Shown here piece after piece: positions 41,419 to 52,129 of a stretch of 64,000 bases of DNA. How positions within the stretch are numbered: the first letter of the stretch is position 1; the number at the start of each line of letters is the position of its first letter. The translations under genes were made by a program, and so were the position numbers. The stretch is from Doryteuthis pealeii. Its lineage: Eukaryota > Mollusca > Cephalopoda > Myopsida > Loliginidae. The notes beneath the pieces were generated by a model. It ran no database searches. It had not been told where the DNA came from and saw only the letters and a list, made by a program, of their open reading frames with translations. The stretch lies in the NCBI GenBank assembly GCA_023376005.1, contig CM042141.1, positions 97,014,827 through 97,078,826 on the forward strand, in the 5' to 3' direction.

Positions 41419-41780
41419 CAGTGATGCTGGTAGCTTTTTAATTTAGTGCATCCTGGGACACATGGATTTGATTGAGTCCCCGGGAAATTTGATGGGTCCC
41501 AACTAAAGTTTCTTAATAAATTGTAGAGTTTTTATCTATGAACAACTAAAGTTTCTTAATAAATTGTAGAGTTTTTGTCTATGAACAACTAAAGCCATCT
41601 AACCCCCACCTTGTTCCCCCATACAGTGTAATTCATTTCCAAGAAAATACTGAAATGTATTTACAGTTAACTGGAAATGGTGGGGGAAGAGAAAAAAAAC
41701 CCACTGTGACGCATGGATATGATTTTTCTACATCCTTTTAGATTTTTATGCTTCAGTGACGATGTGTACCTATCAGGATT
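41419..41780 (-). mobile_element. Family M MITE with internal duplication
   Basis: CAGTGATGCTGGTAGC ... GATGTGTACCTATCAGGA. A ~44-bp block (AACTAAAGTTTCTTAATAAA with TTGTAGAGTTTTTATCTATG) is directly duplicated at 41499-41585, which makes this copy longer than the others. Confidence 0.82.
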
Positions 41781-41804
41781 TCTGTGATTTGTTTAACTTC
41801 ATGT

Positions 41805-41945
41805 GTATTATTTATTTCAACTAAATATTTTTTTAAACCCAATTTTTTAAAAACTAATTTTCAACTAATTTTTATTTTTGACTAAATTTTTTTTCTGTCA
41901 ATTTTTTAAAACTAATTTTTTAAATTTTAAACCAATTTTTTGTGT
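41805..41945. repeat. Degenerate AAACTAATTTTT low-complexity tract
   Basis: Variants of AACTAATTTTT and AAACCAATTTTTT repeated about nine times without a fixed period. Confidence 0.6.
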
Positions 41946-42469
41946 TTTGTTTGAATGTGCTGCTCACATCTTAACTGCATAAAATAATTGACATGGTTTT
42001 GGTTTTTGAATGACATTTTAAGCCAAATAAAAAAAAGTGTGGAAATGTAATTTTCTGTTAAAAAGATCTTTCTTCATCTGAAATTACCAATTTTGATTTA
42101 GTTCATTAAATTCTGGACATTTAAGAAGAAGAAATCAATCTTACAAAACCAGTGTTAAGTATTTTCCTAATATTCCACATGTGTATATGATATAATAAAC
42201 CTATAAATATATATATAATTTAATATTCCACTTAGCCTTTAGAATGATATATTATAGAAGAGCTGCAAAAACATCTACAAACAAATGCATATACAGTATT
42301 ATTAATAAATAAATAAGCCCCTAACAATTTTATAGAACGTTAATTATTATCTAAACCAAAAGGGTTTATTATTTTCGGTGGAACATTATGCAATCAAAAT
42401 ATTAATTATCTATTACCAAACTCCTACAATATTTAAAGTAATCAAAAATATGAATATGCAGCACTGCCA

Positions 42470-44530
42470 TTCTTTCATGTGACATGACATAACATGAAGA
42501 CTTTAAAAGCTTGAAATTAGGAAGGTTTCCCCAAGTTAAAACTAACATTTGTTGTTAAAATCATAAAGTACCCCACCAGGAACACTTTGGGATGCTAACA
42601 ATCATTCGTGCATTTTCTTGTAAATTTTACTCACTAGATTTCTAGTGTGACGTGATGTAATTCACAAAAACAGCTTTTTTTCAAAGCTCCGTATACTTAG
42701 TTTTCCGTCTGAATTGAGCAATCTTTAATCAAAACTATGTGATTCCATCCATGAAAGAAAGCACAAACTTTATTTAGGCCACAAAAACAATTCAAAATAA
42801 TGACCAGCAAGACGACCAGCCAAGATGCAATGGATGTGACGTGACGTAACAGAGTGCAATTTTAGGGTACAGAATTCGCAATTGTCAGCATAATTGGTAG
42901 TCAAAAACCAACTCAATGTTTTTAAAGTTAGTATTCATAAAAGATTATCAAGTTCCAGACAACAAATTACTTTATTTGCTTTGTGTGTATTAGATTAGGA
43001 CCTTGTCAAGGTTCTTGCCCAGAACGTTTGTGTATGTACTACACATAGAATTTAAATATGGAAAACACTTGAAAAGAACTAAGACAAGTCTCATCTGTAA
43101 AAATCACTTTTCTTTCATAACAAATAGTCTCCCACATCACAAACTTTACAAATGAGTTTGTCAGTATTTCCAGAACCATTTACGTCCTTTTCTGTCCTTA
43201 GCATCAACCCGAGTTAATGTGGGCTTCACATCAGAGTAAAACACACAGCTAAAAAAGATAGCATCCACCTCTCTTTCTAGATCTTGAGGGCCATTCACAC
43301 TAAATGGCTTCTCCAGACACCTTACACAGATTTCGTTGGCCTTTTTGTCTATGACTTTTCCTAGCCATTTTTCTTCCTTGTAGATGGCAAGAACCCACAT
43401 TCCTACTTCTAAATTGGCATAATCAATTTCCTCAAGGTTGTTTTCTCGGTCTGCAACTGGAGGCTAGGTGTTTGTGTATAGGGAAGTTGGCTTGGCACTT
43501 AAGAGTTATCAGTACCATTTACTCTTTTCAAAACCAAGTCAGTTGAAAGGCACAATTTTACCACAAAAGTGAATTGTCCCAATTGACATGAATCACGTGC
43601 ATTTTTGAAATACCCTTCACTTCAATGGCACCATGAAAAGGGTTATCATTTAACATGTAGCAATAGAAAAGAACTTGTATCAATGGAAGTGCAACACATG
43701 AAACAGCCAGTACAGTTTTCTAGAACAATAAAAACATTGCTAGAGTAAAGCAACCATGAAATTGTTGCTACCAGATGTGCACTGTCACAATTAAAGAACC
43801 CAAGATGATTGTAATTAGGTACTTTTCTAACCCAATTAGTTTGAACACAAATGTCTAAAAAGAAATGTCTACCTGGAGTTTCATAATATTATTTTCAACA
43901 ATTATAACATTTCATTGGGATTGTGAATTATTAAGCTTTCAGAAAATATATAGATTATATATCATTCATAGTAAAATAAAAGTAAAAGCACATACATGAC
44001 TGCCAATTACTTGGTCATTTCCTGTCACTTTCAAACCATGTGACAAAAGGAACCATTATGGATGTGTGCAACAAGCTGGCATACACAAGTGATGGTCAGA
44101 GTTGGCCATAATACTGGGAATCCAAAGTTTCTCCTCTTTCTGTGATTTACCATGCTACCCTTACAAGAAACCAAGGAATGGAGGTCTTAACTGTATTTAT
44201 GATAAAGTAAAATGTCAAGTTTGTGTACTTACACCATTGTTTTATATTATTTTCTTCAATTTTTACAGAAACAAGGTCTTCATAATTATCAAAAAACACT
44301 TCACTTGTCTTAAGGTAGGGGTGTTACGTCACGTCACACATGCTGTGATGTGACGTAACAAAAAAGATTTGTAGAATAATTCATACTAAAAACATTTTGG
44401 GCAAATATTTAGCAATGCATTTGGGAAACAGCCTCTTTTTAACTTAGAAAATTAAGTTTTATAAAAATAAATTCTGTGTTGGGGGTCTATGAGACTTATT
44501 ATTCAAAATCGTGACGTGATATAACAAGTG
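42470..44530. other. Segment with dispersed TGACGT-type motifs
   Basis: GTGACATGACATAACATG (42479), TGTGACGTGATGTAATTC (42646), GTGACGTGACGTAACAG (42836), TTACGTCACGTCACAC (44324, inverted), TGATGTGACGTAAC (44344) and CGTGACGTGATATAAC (44510) recur over about 2 kb in both orientations. Between them is the 43161-43463 ORF. Clusters like this can be subterminal binding sites of a DNA transposon. Clear terminal inverted repeats are not seen. Confidence 0.45.
43161..43463 (-). CDS. Small ORF of unknown function, probably a TE-derived C-terminal domain
   Basis: Open from 43463 to a stop at 43161; first ATG at 43400 gives 79 codons. Notable blocks: GMWVLAIYKEEKWLGKVID, a CVRCLEKPF, and DAIFFSCVF near the end. 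The W(V/x)LxxY..xxW.G.V pattern is like the small C-terminal module seen in many transposon-associated uncharacterised animal proteins (recollection, not a database result). Codon composition is less AT-biased than the flanks. No upstream exon is visible, so this may be a last exon or a relic. Confidence 0.4.
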   Translation of the reverse strand, partial: PPVADRENNLEEIDYANLEVGMWVLAIYKEEKWLGKVIDKKANEICVRCLEKPFSVNGPQDLEREVDAIFFSCVFYSDVKPTLTRVDAKDRKGRKWFWKY

Positions 44531-44897
44531 GATTTGCAATTTTTAATTGCATGTAACTTCAACCCAGATTCATTTGGCAGTAATGAAATCGAAAGAATAG
44601 TTGCATTTAACAAGGAACTATATTAGTAAATTGTTATCAACATATATAATTATTCACTAGTGCTGTGTTAAACTCACTTATTAAAGTGGGGGATTAAATC
44701 CTGGGACAGTGTAGATTGTAAGTGGCTTTATATTCCACCCCCATTTACTGTAGCAATGAAAGTGTTTTTTACAAAAGATGCAGCTAGTTTTTTTTGAACT
44801 AGAAAGATTAATTTTCTGGAAAAAGTGACTTTTTTAATTTTCAATTCAAATCTTGAAAATTACTTTTTGGTTGACGTTAGTAGAGAATGGCCCAGCA

Positions 44898-44899
44898 GT

Positions 44900-44947
<48 letters not shown>
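44898..44947. repeat. (TA)n microsatellite
   Basis: About 24 TA units directly left of a miniature palindrome. Confidence 0.9.
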
Positions 44948-44949
<2 letters not shown>

Positions 44950-44951
44950 CA

Positions 44952-45003
44952 TACAAGGTGTGTCAAAAAGTATAGATTTTTTGTACTTTTGATACACCTT
45001 GTA
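44952..45003. mobile_element. 52-bp palindrome of mariner-like ends
   Basis: TACAAGGTGTGTCAAAAAGTA pairs with TACTTTTGATACACCTTGTA around a short TAGATTTTTTG spacer. AAGGTGTGTCAAAAAGT-like ends resemble Tc1/mariner termini. It is essentially two ends with almost no interior and sits next to a TA tract. Confidence 0.5.
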
Positions 45004-45803
45004 TTCTGAAAAAATTAACATTTTATTCATTGTTTATTTCTATCTTGGTAAATACAGCTTCAAACTATTTAAACAAATATAAGAAAGAAAGGTAAAGAAG
45101 AGAGAGGGGGTGAGCATGCAGAAGTGATAATGCTAATCTGTTTTAATTGAACATAAGGAAAAGATTAAAAGGAAAGAAAGAAAAGGTAAATCGAGATTAT
45201 TATACTTTTTACATATTGAACTATCTAGTAATAGCTCTTAAGTAAACATATCGTAATAATTAAATTATAATACTGTGGTATATCTACAGGTCCTGTTAGT
45301 CCATTTTAATTGTATACTGTTTCATTAGAAATCATAAAATCTTGATATCTTTGGTTTAGAAAAAAAACTTTATTAAGAAAAAAAAACAAAAAAAAAACTT
45401 GTTATAGCTTTACTTATTCATGACCGATACTGTATCTCGGCTGTCATGTTTCAAAGTCACTCACACCATTCAGATTAATCATTTTATCAGTTTCTGATAA
45501 ATTCACCAGTAATTTTTGTTTGTGTTTGGCAAATATCAAAGAAATTTCTTCTGAAGTTGTTTTTCCCTTTCATCCAAGAATTTTTGTTTTATGTATCAAA
45601 AGTAGACAACAGGTTTATTGGCAGTCAAACAAAATTTAACAAACGAAAGCAAGTTTACTCAAAAGACACGCCATTTTCTTTATACTTCCTCCGCAGGTTT
45701 TCCACAATTTTATTCTTCATAGAAGTCTTGTCCTTTGAATTTTCTTTACTTTGCCCAAAAGAGATTTTCCAACCAGAAAATTCACTTTACGCTCTGCTTT
45801 TAG
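45004..45803. other. Non-coding stretch
   Basis: No repeat family or gene signature. The frame 45557-45820 runs into a family A SINE and shows no protein signature. Confidence 0.45.
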
Positions 45804-46100
45804 GGAGGCGCGTGGTGTAATGGCTAGAGTAATAGGAAATGGACTCATAGACCTGAGTTCAAATCCTAGATGAGGCTGTCTACACTTCACATAGTGCTAA
45901 TACCCTTGGGAATGGTATGCATCCACCTGCTCTCCCTCCAGCTATGAGTAAATAGCAGGGCAGATTCGGCTCTTTAAACTTGGTTAGGCAACCAGTCTAG
46001 GAGAAGGAAAACTGAATTCAAACCTGTTAAACTCTGCTAAAAAAAAAAATTGACCTTGTGTCACATCCTGCTCATACAGAGAGGTTTGTGTGTATGTATA
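45804..46100 (+). repeat. Family A SINE, full length
   Basis: GGCGCGTGGTGTAATGGCTA (A box), TGAGTTCAAATCCTAG (B box), AGTGCTAATACCCTTGGGAA, CAGCTATGAGTAAATAGCAG, CAGTCTAGGAGAAGGAAAAC, T2 (TTGACCTTGTGTCACATCC), ending in TG/TA repeats. Confidence 0.85.
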
Positions 46101-46111
46101 TATATATATAT

Positions 46112-46358
46112 AAAGTAAAGTCGTTGGGGTGGCTTAAAGTAGGTATCAGCCAATCAGCAAGAGAGTCTATCCCCTTTTCACTAGCGCTAGACCAAGGAGA
46201 TTGTTTTTGCGTCTGAGGTGGAGTGCCACACCTACCATCAGCTCCCTACTATACCATACAGATACCTGTACAACTCATACGCTGAGTTGGGGAAGGCCAG
46301 TATCGAACTAGGAACCTTGCGGTTTCTAGCCGAACGCTCTACCGACTGAGCTAATCTG

Positions 46359-46362
<4 letters not shown>
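46112..46362 (-). repeat. Family B SINE, full length
   Basis: Minus strand: GGCCAGATTAGCTCAGTCGG (A box), CTAGTTCGATACTGGCC (B box region), CCCCAACTCAGCGTATGAG, GGGAGCTGATGGTAGGTGTG, CTAGCGCTAGTGAAAAGGGG, ACTCTCTTGCTGATTGGC, GCCACCCCAACGACTTTAC at its 3' end. It lies immediately after a family A copy and is followed by (TA)n. Confidence 0.85.

Positions 46363-46426
<64 letters not shown>
46361..46426. repeat. (TA)n microsatellite
   Basis: About 32 TA units abutting the 5' end of the family B head. Confidence 0.92.
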
Positions 46427-46428
<2 letters not shown>

Positions 46429-46502
46429 TGCAAGTTTTACTTATTAGACTGCTATATATTCATATTCTTGGTTACAGAGTTTTATGTATAAGACAATGTA
46501 AT

Positions 46503-46550
46503 ATTGACCTTGTGTCACTTCCTGCTCGTACAGAGGGTTTCGTAAATATG
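46503..46550 (+). repeat. T2 tail fragment
   Basis: ATTGACCTTGTGTCACTTCC, TGCTCGTACAGAGGG, GTAAATATGTAC. Confidence 0.6.
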
Positions 46551-46785
46551 TACACTACTTTTACTATTTTCTTACAGGATGCAAATAGCTGAATTCTACT
46601 TTGCAATAGTTTTGTTGGTGTAACAAAAACGAAACATTGCTCAATGTGTAGGCAGCCATTTGTAATATGATTTGCATGCATGCACGCACAAGTTTGAGTC
46701 CTTAGTATTCCTATTGCTTATAAATAATATAAATATAGTAATGGGTGTTTTGATATTTTCCACAACAAAGTTTGGTTTAGTTTGG

Positions 46786-46995
46786 TTTGGTTTCTTTGCT
46801 TAATGGCATAACAACCTTTATGGGTTATTTAATACCAAAGCCATCCTTGTAGAAAAACAGTAGTTGTATTATATAACCAATAACTGGGGAGAATACCTTT
46901 CCCAAGGGTATTACTCTGAAAGTAAGTATAATAGTGTGACTGGAGTTTGAACTCATTTAATATGATGTTGCAATCCAGCACATTGGCGTTGTTCA
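46786..46995 (-). repeat. Family C SINE
   Basis: T1 (CTTAATGGCATAACAACCTT, GGGTTATTTAATACC), CCATCCTTGTAGAAAAACAG, ATACCTTTCCCAAGGGTATT, GAGTTTGAACTCAT and the head region CCAGCACATTGGCG. Confidence 0.72.
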
Positions 46996-47370
46996 CTGAA
47001 TATGTGGGTGTCAATATATTCATCAATAGTCATAAAAGAAATATTTTTTTCTGCAGAGCTCTGAAAAAGACAACCACAATTTCATTGAACAATACACAAA
47101 TGCTCATTCAGTGACTCTTGTTCTTGTTCTTCTGATGAATAGTTCATATTTGATGTGAATATAGCTTGATCTTTCATTTTCCTCACCACAAATTTTCTTT
47201 TCTTTGGGCAGAAAGAATCATTATAACATTTGATTTTAATACGTAAACCAGATGGTTGGTTGGTTTTTACAGCATATCGACCCTTTTCAGGTCATTTATG
47301 TTAGAATTTGTAAATCAAGGGGAAGCAACTCCTGATTGACAAAAGGTTAAATGGAAGGTGAACATGAGTA

Positions 47371-47700
47371 GAGATGCTGATAGGTATAGGTACGCATCCT
47401 GCATCAGTGACGCATAAAAATCTAAAAGGACGCAGTAAAATCATATCCATGCCTCCCAGTGTTTTTTTCTTCCCCCACCATTTCCAGCTTACTGTAAATA
47501 CTTTTCAATAGTTTCTTGGAAATTAATTAAACTTGTTTGGTGTACAAGGTAGGTATTAGATGGCTTTAGTTGTTCATAAATAAAATCTCTATAATTTATT
47601 AAGAAAGTTTAGTTGGGACCCATCAAATTTCCCGGGGACTCATGCAAATCAAATACATACATCCCAGGATGCACTAAATTAAAAAGCTATCAGCATCACT
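47371..47700 (+). mobile_element. Family M MITE, full length, nested
   Basis: GAGATGCTGATAGGTATAGG ... AAAGCTATCAGCATCACT. Blocks AAAGGACGCAGTAAAATC, CAGCTTACTGTAAATAC, CATCCCAGGATGCACTAAAT. It lies inside the opened F SINE. Confidence 0.85.
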
Positions 47701-47715
47701 GAACTAGTGTCAAGT

Positions 47716-47975
47716 AAACTGAGCGAGGAAGGCGGTATCCAAAAGACAGACAAGGGCAGTGAGGGAGTCTATTCCCTTTTTGTTAGTGCTAGACCAGGGA
47801 GATTGCTTTTTGCTGAGATGGAGCACCACCGTCAGTTCCCCATTTTACTGCACAGATCAGATTACCAATCTGTGGTACAAAAACACTTAAGTTGGTGGGG
47901 ACTGGACTGGAACTCAGAACCTTGCAATTCCAAGTCGGGTGTTCTACCAACAGAGCTAAACTGAACCCTTTTGTT
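47716..47975 (-). repeat. Family B SINE, nested
   Basis: Minus strand: GGGTTCAGTTTAGCTCTGTT (A box), GGAATTGCAAGGTTCTGAG, CCCCACCAACTTAAG, GGGGAACTGACGGTGGTGC, CTAGCACTAACAAAAAGGG, ACTCCCTCACTGCCC. The B box is decayed. The ORF 47707-47964 is a shadow of this repeat. Confidence 0.78.
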
Positions 47976-48805
47976 GTAATACCAACTGATAAAAACATAA
48001 TTCTGTCATTTTTACAATTTAATGTTGAATCAGGTCATTTTTGATAAACAAAGGACTCTGGTTGCTTATAGTACCTGCCATTGCTTAAGTGGTCACCCAA
48101 TTAAGTATTAAAGTTTGAACAGGCTCATCATTGCTTAACTCCGGTGATCAAATGAGAACCAGTGCTGTAAACCAGATGGTCATGTAGACTGGTATCTATA
48201 AATACGTGAAATCAAGATTCTTTGTTTGCTAGAAGTTTAGGTTGAATGTTGGGGGCAGAATTGAATATCCTCGGGGTTTGTCCAAGATTGGCATGAAAAG
48301 TATCCAACTAGCCAGGATCTAAACAAACCTTGCCACCAATTATCAACCCTAGGTGGAATTTTTCTGTTGTTTTTTTTTTTTTAAACCGTTTTTGTTCAGT
48401 GGGGGCCACTGATCTGCTTGTCAACTGAATGAACTGTGATGCTATCTCCCCCTAAAGTAGGAGGATTGGGGGTTTTGTATTCAGTTTCTAAATTAAGGTT
48501 ACCCACTCAAGGATAATCTGCTACTTGGGATTTTGTTACATTCCAGGTGGTTTCAAAGTGGCAGAATTCCCCCCTCCCAGTTGCCGTTGGGGGTGGGGGA
48601 AAAGAACTTTCTGGTAATCTCCAACACTCCAGAAGAAATTGAGAAAATGTGGAGTGACAGATATTAAAAAGACTAAAGTAACCATTTCTTTTGCTTTTGT
48701 TCAATGAGGTTAAAATATGTTGTGTTCTTTGGCTAATATAGATACTCCCTGTATAACGTCACATGTACATAATGTTATGAATAGAAGACAAACTATATCA
48801 TATGC

Positions 48806-49141
48806 AGAGATGCTGATAGGTACACATCCAGCATCCCTGACACACAAAAATTCTAAAAGGATACAGTAAAATTATATCCATTCAGCCCAGTGTTTTTCTT
48901 TTTCTTCCCTCATCATTTCAAGCTAACTGTAAATACATTCCAATAGTTTCTTAGAAACAATTACACAGGATAGATTACAAGGTGGAGGTTGGACGGCTTT
49001 AGTTGTTTCCCCAGATCATAAATAAAAACCCTACAATCTATTAAACTTTAGTTGGAACCCGTCAAATTTTCCCAGAGACTCATTCAAAGCAAATATGTGC
49101 ATCCCAGAACACACTAAATCAAAAAGCTATCACTATCACTG
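48806..49141 (+). mobile_element. Family M MITE, full length
   Basis: AGAGATGCTGATAGGTACAC ... AAAGCTATCACTATCACTG. AAAAGGATACAGTAAAATTA and CATTTCAAGCTAACTGTAAA are present. Not flanked by (TA)n at this locus. Confidence 0.85.
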
Positions 49142-49424
49142 CATATGTATTTAATTACAAAACAAAATTATATACATTAAAGAAACAGAAATAAAGACAA
49201 ATTAAAAATTATTACTTATCCATAATACATGCGCTTCTAAGAAAAATACAGAGTCCCTTGAAACACACAATGTGCACCGGGCCAATCTATGATTGTACAT
49301 CCTGATCCCAGCATCACGGTACATATATTCTTATCAAATGGAGGTCAGCCATTTTAATTTTCTGGCGATCAGTGTTTCACTTGGGTGTTAGCAGCAACAC
49401 TTTATTCTTATATAACAGTTTTGT
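49142..49424. other. Non-coding stretch
   Basis: Nothing recognised. Confidence 0.4.
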
Positions 49425-49461
49425 TTTGTTTAACAGCATATCAACCCTTGTGGGTTATTTT

Positions 49462-49495
<34 letters not shown>

Positions 49496-49506
49496 ATATA
49501 TATATA
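49425..49506. repeat. T1 fragment joined to (TA)n
   Basis: TTTTGTTTAACAGCATATCA, ACCCTTGTGGGTTATTT runs straight into an interrupted TA tract (49459-49506). Confidence 0.7.
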
Positions 49507-49642
49507 TGTATTTTTTTATGTTGAAGTTGGGTGTTATTATGAAGCATTTAAAAATAAATGAAGGAACTCGATGTTATGGAGTACTGGATTCACTTATTTT
49601 TTTATTATCATAAATTTTCGGGATCATTACCCGTTACAACAT

Positions 49643-49671
49643 GAATATATATATATATATATATATATATA
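49643..49671. repeat. (TA)n microsatellite
   Basis: About 14 TA units. Confidence 0.85.
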
Positions 49672-49774
49672 ACTTGCAGGTAAATAGTTTGTTTTTCAAC
49701 AAATGGTTATAGTGTGAGAGACAACAGTTGGTAATCAATTTTGCTTTACCTGTGTATTTTTGTAGAACTCATTT

Positions 49775-49850
49775 GTTATCTATTTAATCCATAGATGGTA
49801 CCCTAACAGGTACTACCACTTCAGGTCAAAGTGGACCTGGGAATAATGTA
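49775..49850 (-). repeat. Family E fragment
   Basis: TATTTAATCCATAGATGGTA, CCCTAACAGGTACTACCACT, AAGTGGACCTGGGAATAATG. Confidence 0.65.
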
Positions 49851-51060
49851 GCAGCTAATTTCGTAAAATCGTTGGACATTTTTTCACCTTAATTGTTTCA
49901 AATTGCAATTCCTCAAGTATTTCTGATCCAATCTTTAAAATATTTATATGGTTGGAAAGAAAATAAATAATCTTTATAAATATGTAATTTTTATGCGTTT
50001 TTATCCATTGAATTATTTTTTACAGTACCTTACTACACATTCTCCAGACATCCAGAACTGGAACTTCATACATGACAAACCAATTCCAAATAATGTAGAG
50101 TTTACATTTATGGGCAAAAAAATTCAGAAAAATTTTTTTTCCCAAAAAAATATTCAACATACTAAATCATGAGTGAAGCATTAAGTTGTATCTAAGCTGT
50201 TTAAAAATAATGTTCAGTAAGAGTTTCAAATAGCATTTACTTTTCAAAACAAAACTATAACAAAAGATATTGTTAAATAAGACCAAATTTGTGAGCATTA
50301 CTAAAAGTTTTGAGGTCAGACTTGAGGGGGAGGGGATGAAAAGGTGAGAATTTTGTTTGTCAGAAGAAAACATCCCCAGAGAGAGAGAAATTCCAGACCT
50401 ATTTCTTCCATTTTTTTAATGCCAGTTATACATTAACTGCTTATGTAAAAATTTGTTTTTTTATAAATGATATCAAGTGTTCTTTAAAATATGTACAAGC
50501 CTGAAGAATTGAAATAACTAAGAGGAAAGCTAATTCTGTGTATTTAGTAAACGTCTTGGTAGAGAAACAGTGCAATGAGGAGCTGGTTAGCCACTCAAAT
50601 AAAAGACGAAAAGAAAGAATGAAGACGAAAAGAAAGAATGAAGACGAAAAAAAGAATGAAGACAAAAAAAAGAAAAAGAAAAAAGGATTAAGTGGTTAAT
50701 AAGATAAAAACTGTCAAAATTCATAAGTATTAATTCCTTAAAACTGTCCCCCCCCCCCCAGTTCATCAAATTTGCAATTAACCAATTTTACCTGAAGAGC
50801 AATTTCAAATCAAGTCAAGCAAAATAATTCATTAATTCTGTCAGAATGTTTATGATAAAATGTAATGACAATCTCATTTTTCTGCCTTCAAAAGTTGGAT
50901 TAATTATTCCAGGTTGGATCAATTAAAAACCTACCAAGTTCTTTTTCCCTAAATAAAAAGTTGCCGGGATTTCCAGATTTCATTTATAAATGAGAAGTAG
51001 CTAAAATATTTGAGAACCAGAACAAAAATGTAAAGCAACATTTTAGTGAGAGTATAAAAT
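49851..51060. other. AT-rich stretch with a 19-bp tandem repeat
   Basis: At 50600-50672, GAATGAAGACGAAAAGAAA recurs about four times. A C-run of 11 lies at 50749-50759. No gene. The minus frames at 50441-50769 read the tandem repeat. Confidence 0.6.
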
Positions 51061-51063
51061 TAC

Positions 51064-51486
51064 AAGCTGAAGTGTTTAAAGTCTTAAGCCCAATGATATG
51101 ACCAATAAATTATATATGGTGATTGCCACGACTTCATAAAAAAAAAGAAGACCATTTCTACAAGGAACTCGATTGTGAGCATGCAAATGGTTCAGAAGTT
51201 TGGTTATATCTTTACATGTACTGATGCATAAATGACATATGAGACCTCTGACTATACTTGTACACACACACGTTTTCTGTGTAATTGGCTGTCACCACGG
51301 CCACATATGACTGAGAAGACTATCCCTCAACAGGCAAGCCTTGCCACATACACAACATACATGGTCAGGCTTAAATATGGGAAATATGTCCAGGACATTC
51401 GATATGAAGTGTTCAAACCACCTTACCTCAAATTTGGAGAGTTTAAAGTTTTAAGCCCAGTGATATAACCAACAAATTATATATAT
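51064..51486. repeat. ~50-bp direct repeat pair
   Basis: GTTTAAAGTCTTAAGCCCAA, TGATATGACCAATAAATTAT at 51068 recurs as GTTTAAAGTTTTAAGCCCAG, TGATATAACCAACAAATTAT at 51440, about 375 bp apart. Confidence 0.75.
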
Positions 51487-51601
51487 CATTAAAATTAGAA
51501 ATAATGCTATCAAACAAAGACCAAGTTCTTTTAACTTATCTCATTTAATTAAATTAGTTCTAAAAATAGAATATCCCTTATCTGAATTAGCTTTTAAAAA
51601 G

Positions 51602-51958
51602 AATAAGCTAGATGGGAGCTGCACAAGAATGCTGCATGCAGTCTTGAACAAGTTGTGGAAACAGCGCCCCACAAGGAAGCAGCTGTATGGCCACCTGCCC
51701 CCCATCTCACAAACCATCCAAGTGAGACAGACTAGACATGCAGGACACTTTTGGAGAAGCAAGGACGAGCTCATAAGCGACATTCTCCTGTGGAAGCCAA
51801 CACATTGATATGCTAATGTGGGCCACCCTCCAAGGACCTACATTGACCAACTATGTGAGGGTGTTGGTTGCTGCACAGAAGACCTCCCTGGGACAATGAA
51901 TGATAGGGAAGGTTGGCGAGAGATTGTCATGGATATCCGTGCTATTTGCAGGACATGA
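51602..51958 (+). pseudogene. Non-LTR reverse transcriptase C-terminal remnant
   Basis: A single frame with one internal stop (TGA after KPTH) reads NKLDGSCTRMLHAVLN, LYGHLPPISQTIQVRQTRHA, GHFWRSKDELISDILLW, then PPRTYIDQLCEGVGCCTEDL and MNDREGWREIVMDIRA to a TGA at 51956. This C-terminal arrangement (YGxLPxIS, RxxRxAGHxWR, DLLLW-like, RTYIDQL, DRxxWR) is that of LINE-type reverse transcriptases, including RTE-like ones. The polymerase core is absent. The minus ORF 51541-51783 is a shadow. Confidence 0.8.
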
Positions 51959-52129
51959 TGATGAATATTAATTTAACTTGATTATAGTTTTAATATTTTT
52001 AATATCATTTCTAAAGTACAAGCAAAAGATTTTATTTTAAAAAATTAGTTTTGAACAGAAAAAAAAGAAAAGACATCAGTCTAGTTTGAAATGGAATGCA
52101 ATTAATGTTGAAGAGTGCATAAAAGAAAT

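Larger units (their letters stand above)
47257..48166 (-). repeat. Family F SINE opened by nested insertions, with 14-bp TSD
   Basis: Flanked by GTAAACCAGATGGT at 47243-47256 and 48167-48180 (perfect 14-bp duplication). T1 begins at 47257 (TGGTTTTTACAGCATATCG) and is interrupted about 47305. It resumes at 48011 (AATTTAATGTTGAATCAGG), followed by the 5S-like head (GCTTATAGTACCTGCC, GTGGTCACCCAATTAAGTAT, CATTGCTTAACTCCGGTGAT). The intervening ~700 bp contains an M element and a B SINE. Confidence 0.85.

Noticed and set aside
51541..51783. 80-codon minus-strand ORF
   Set aside because: Antisense shadow of the LINE reverse-transcriptase remnant at 51602-51958, which has the recognisable protein words.
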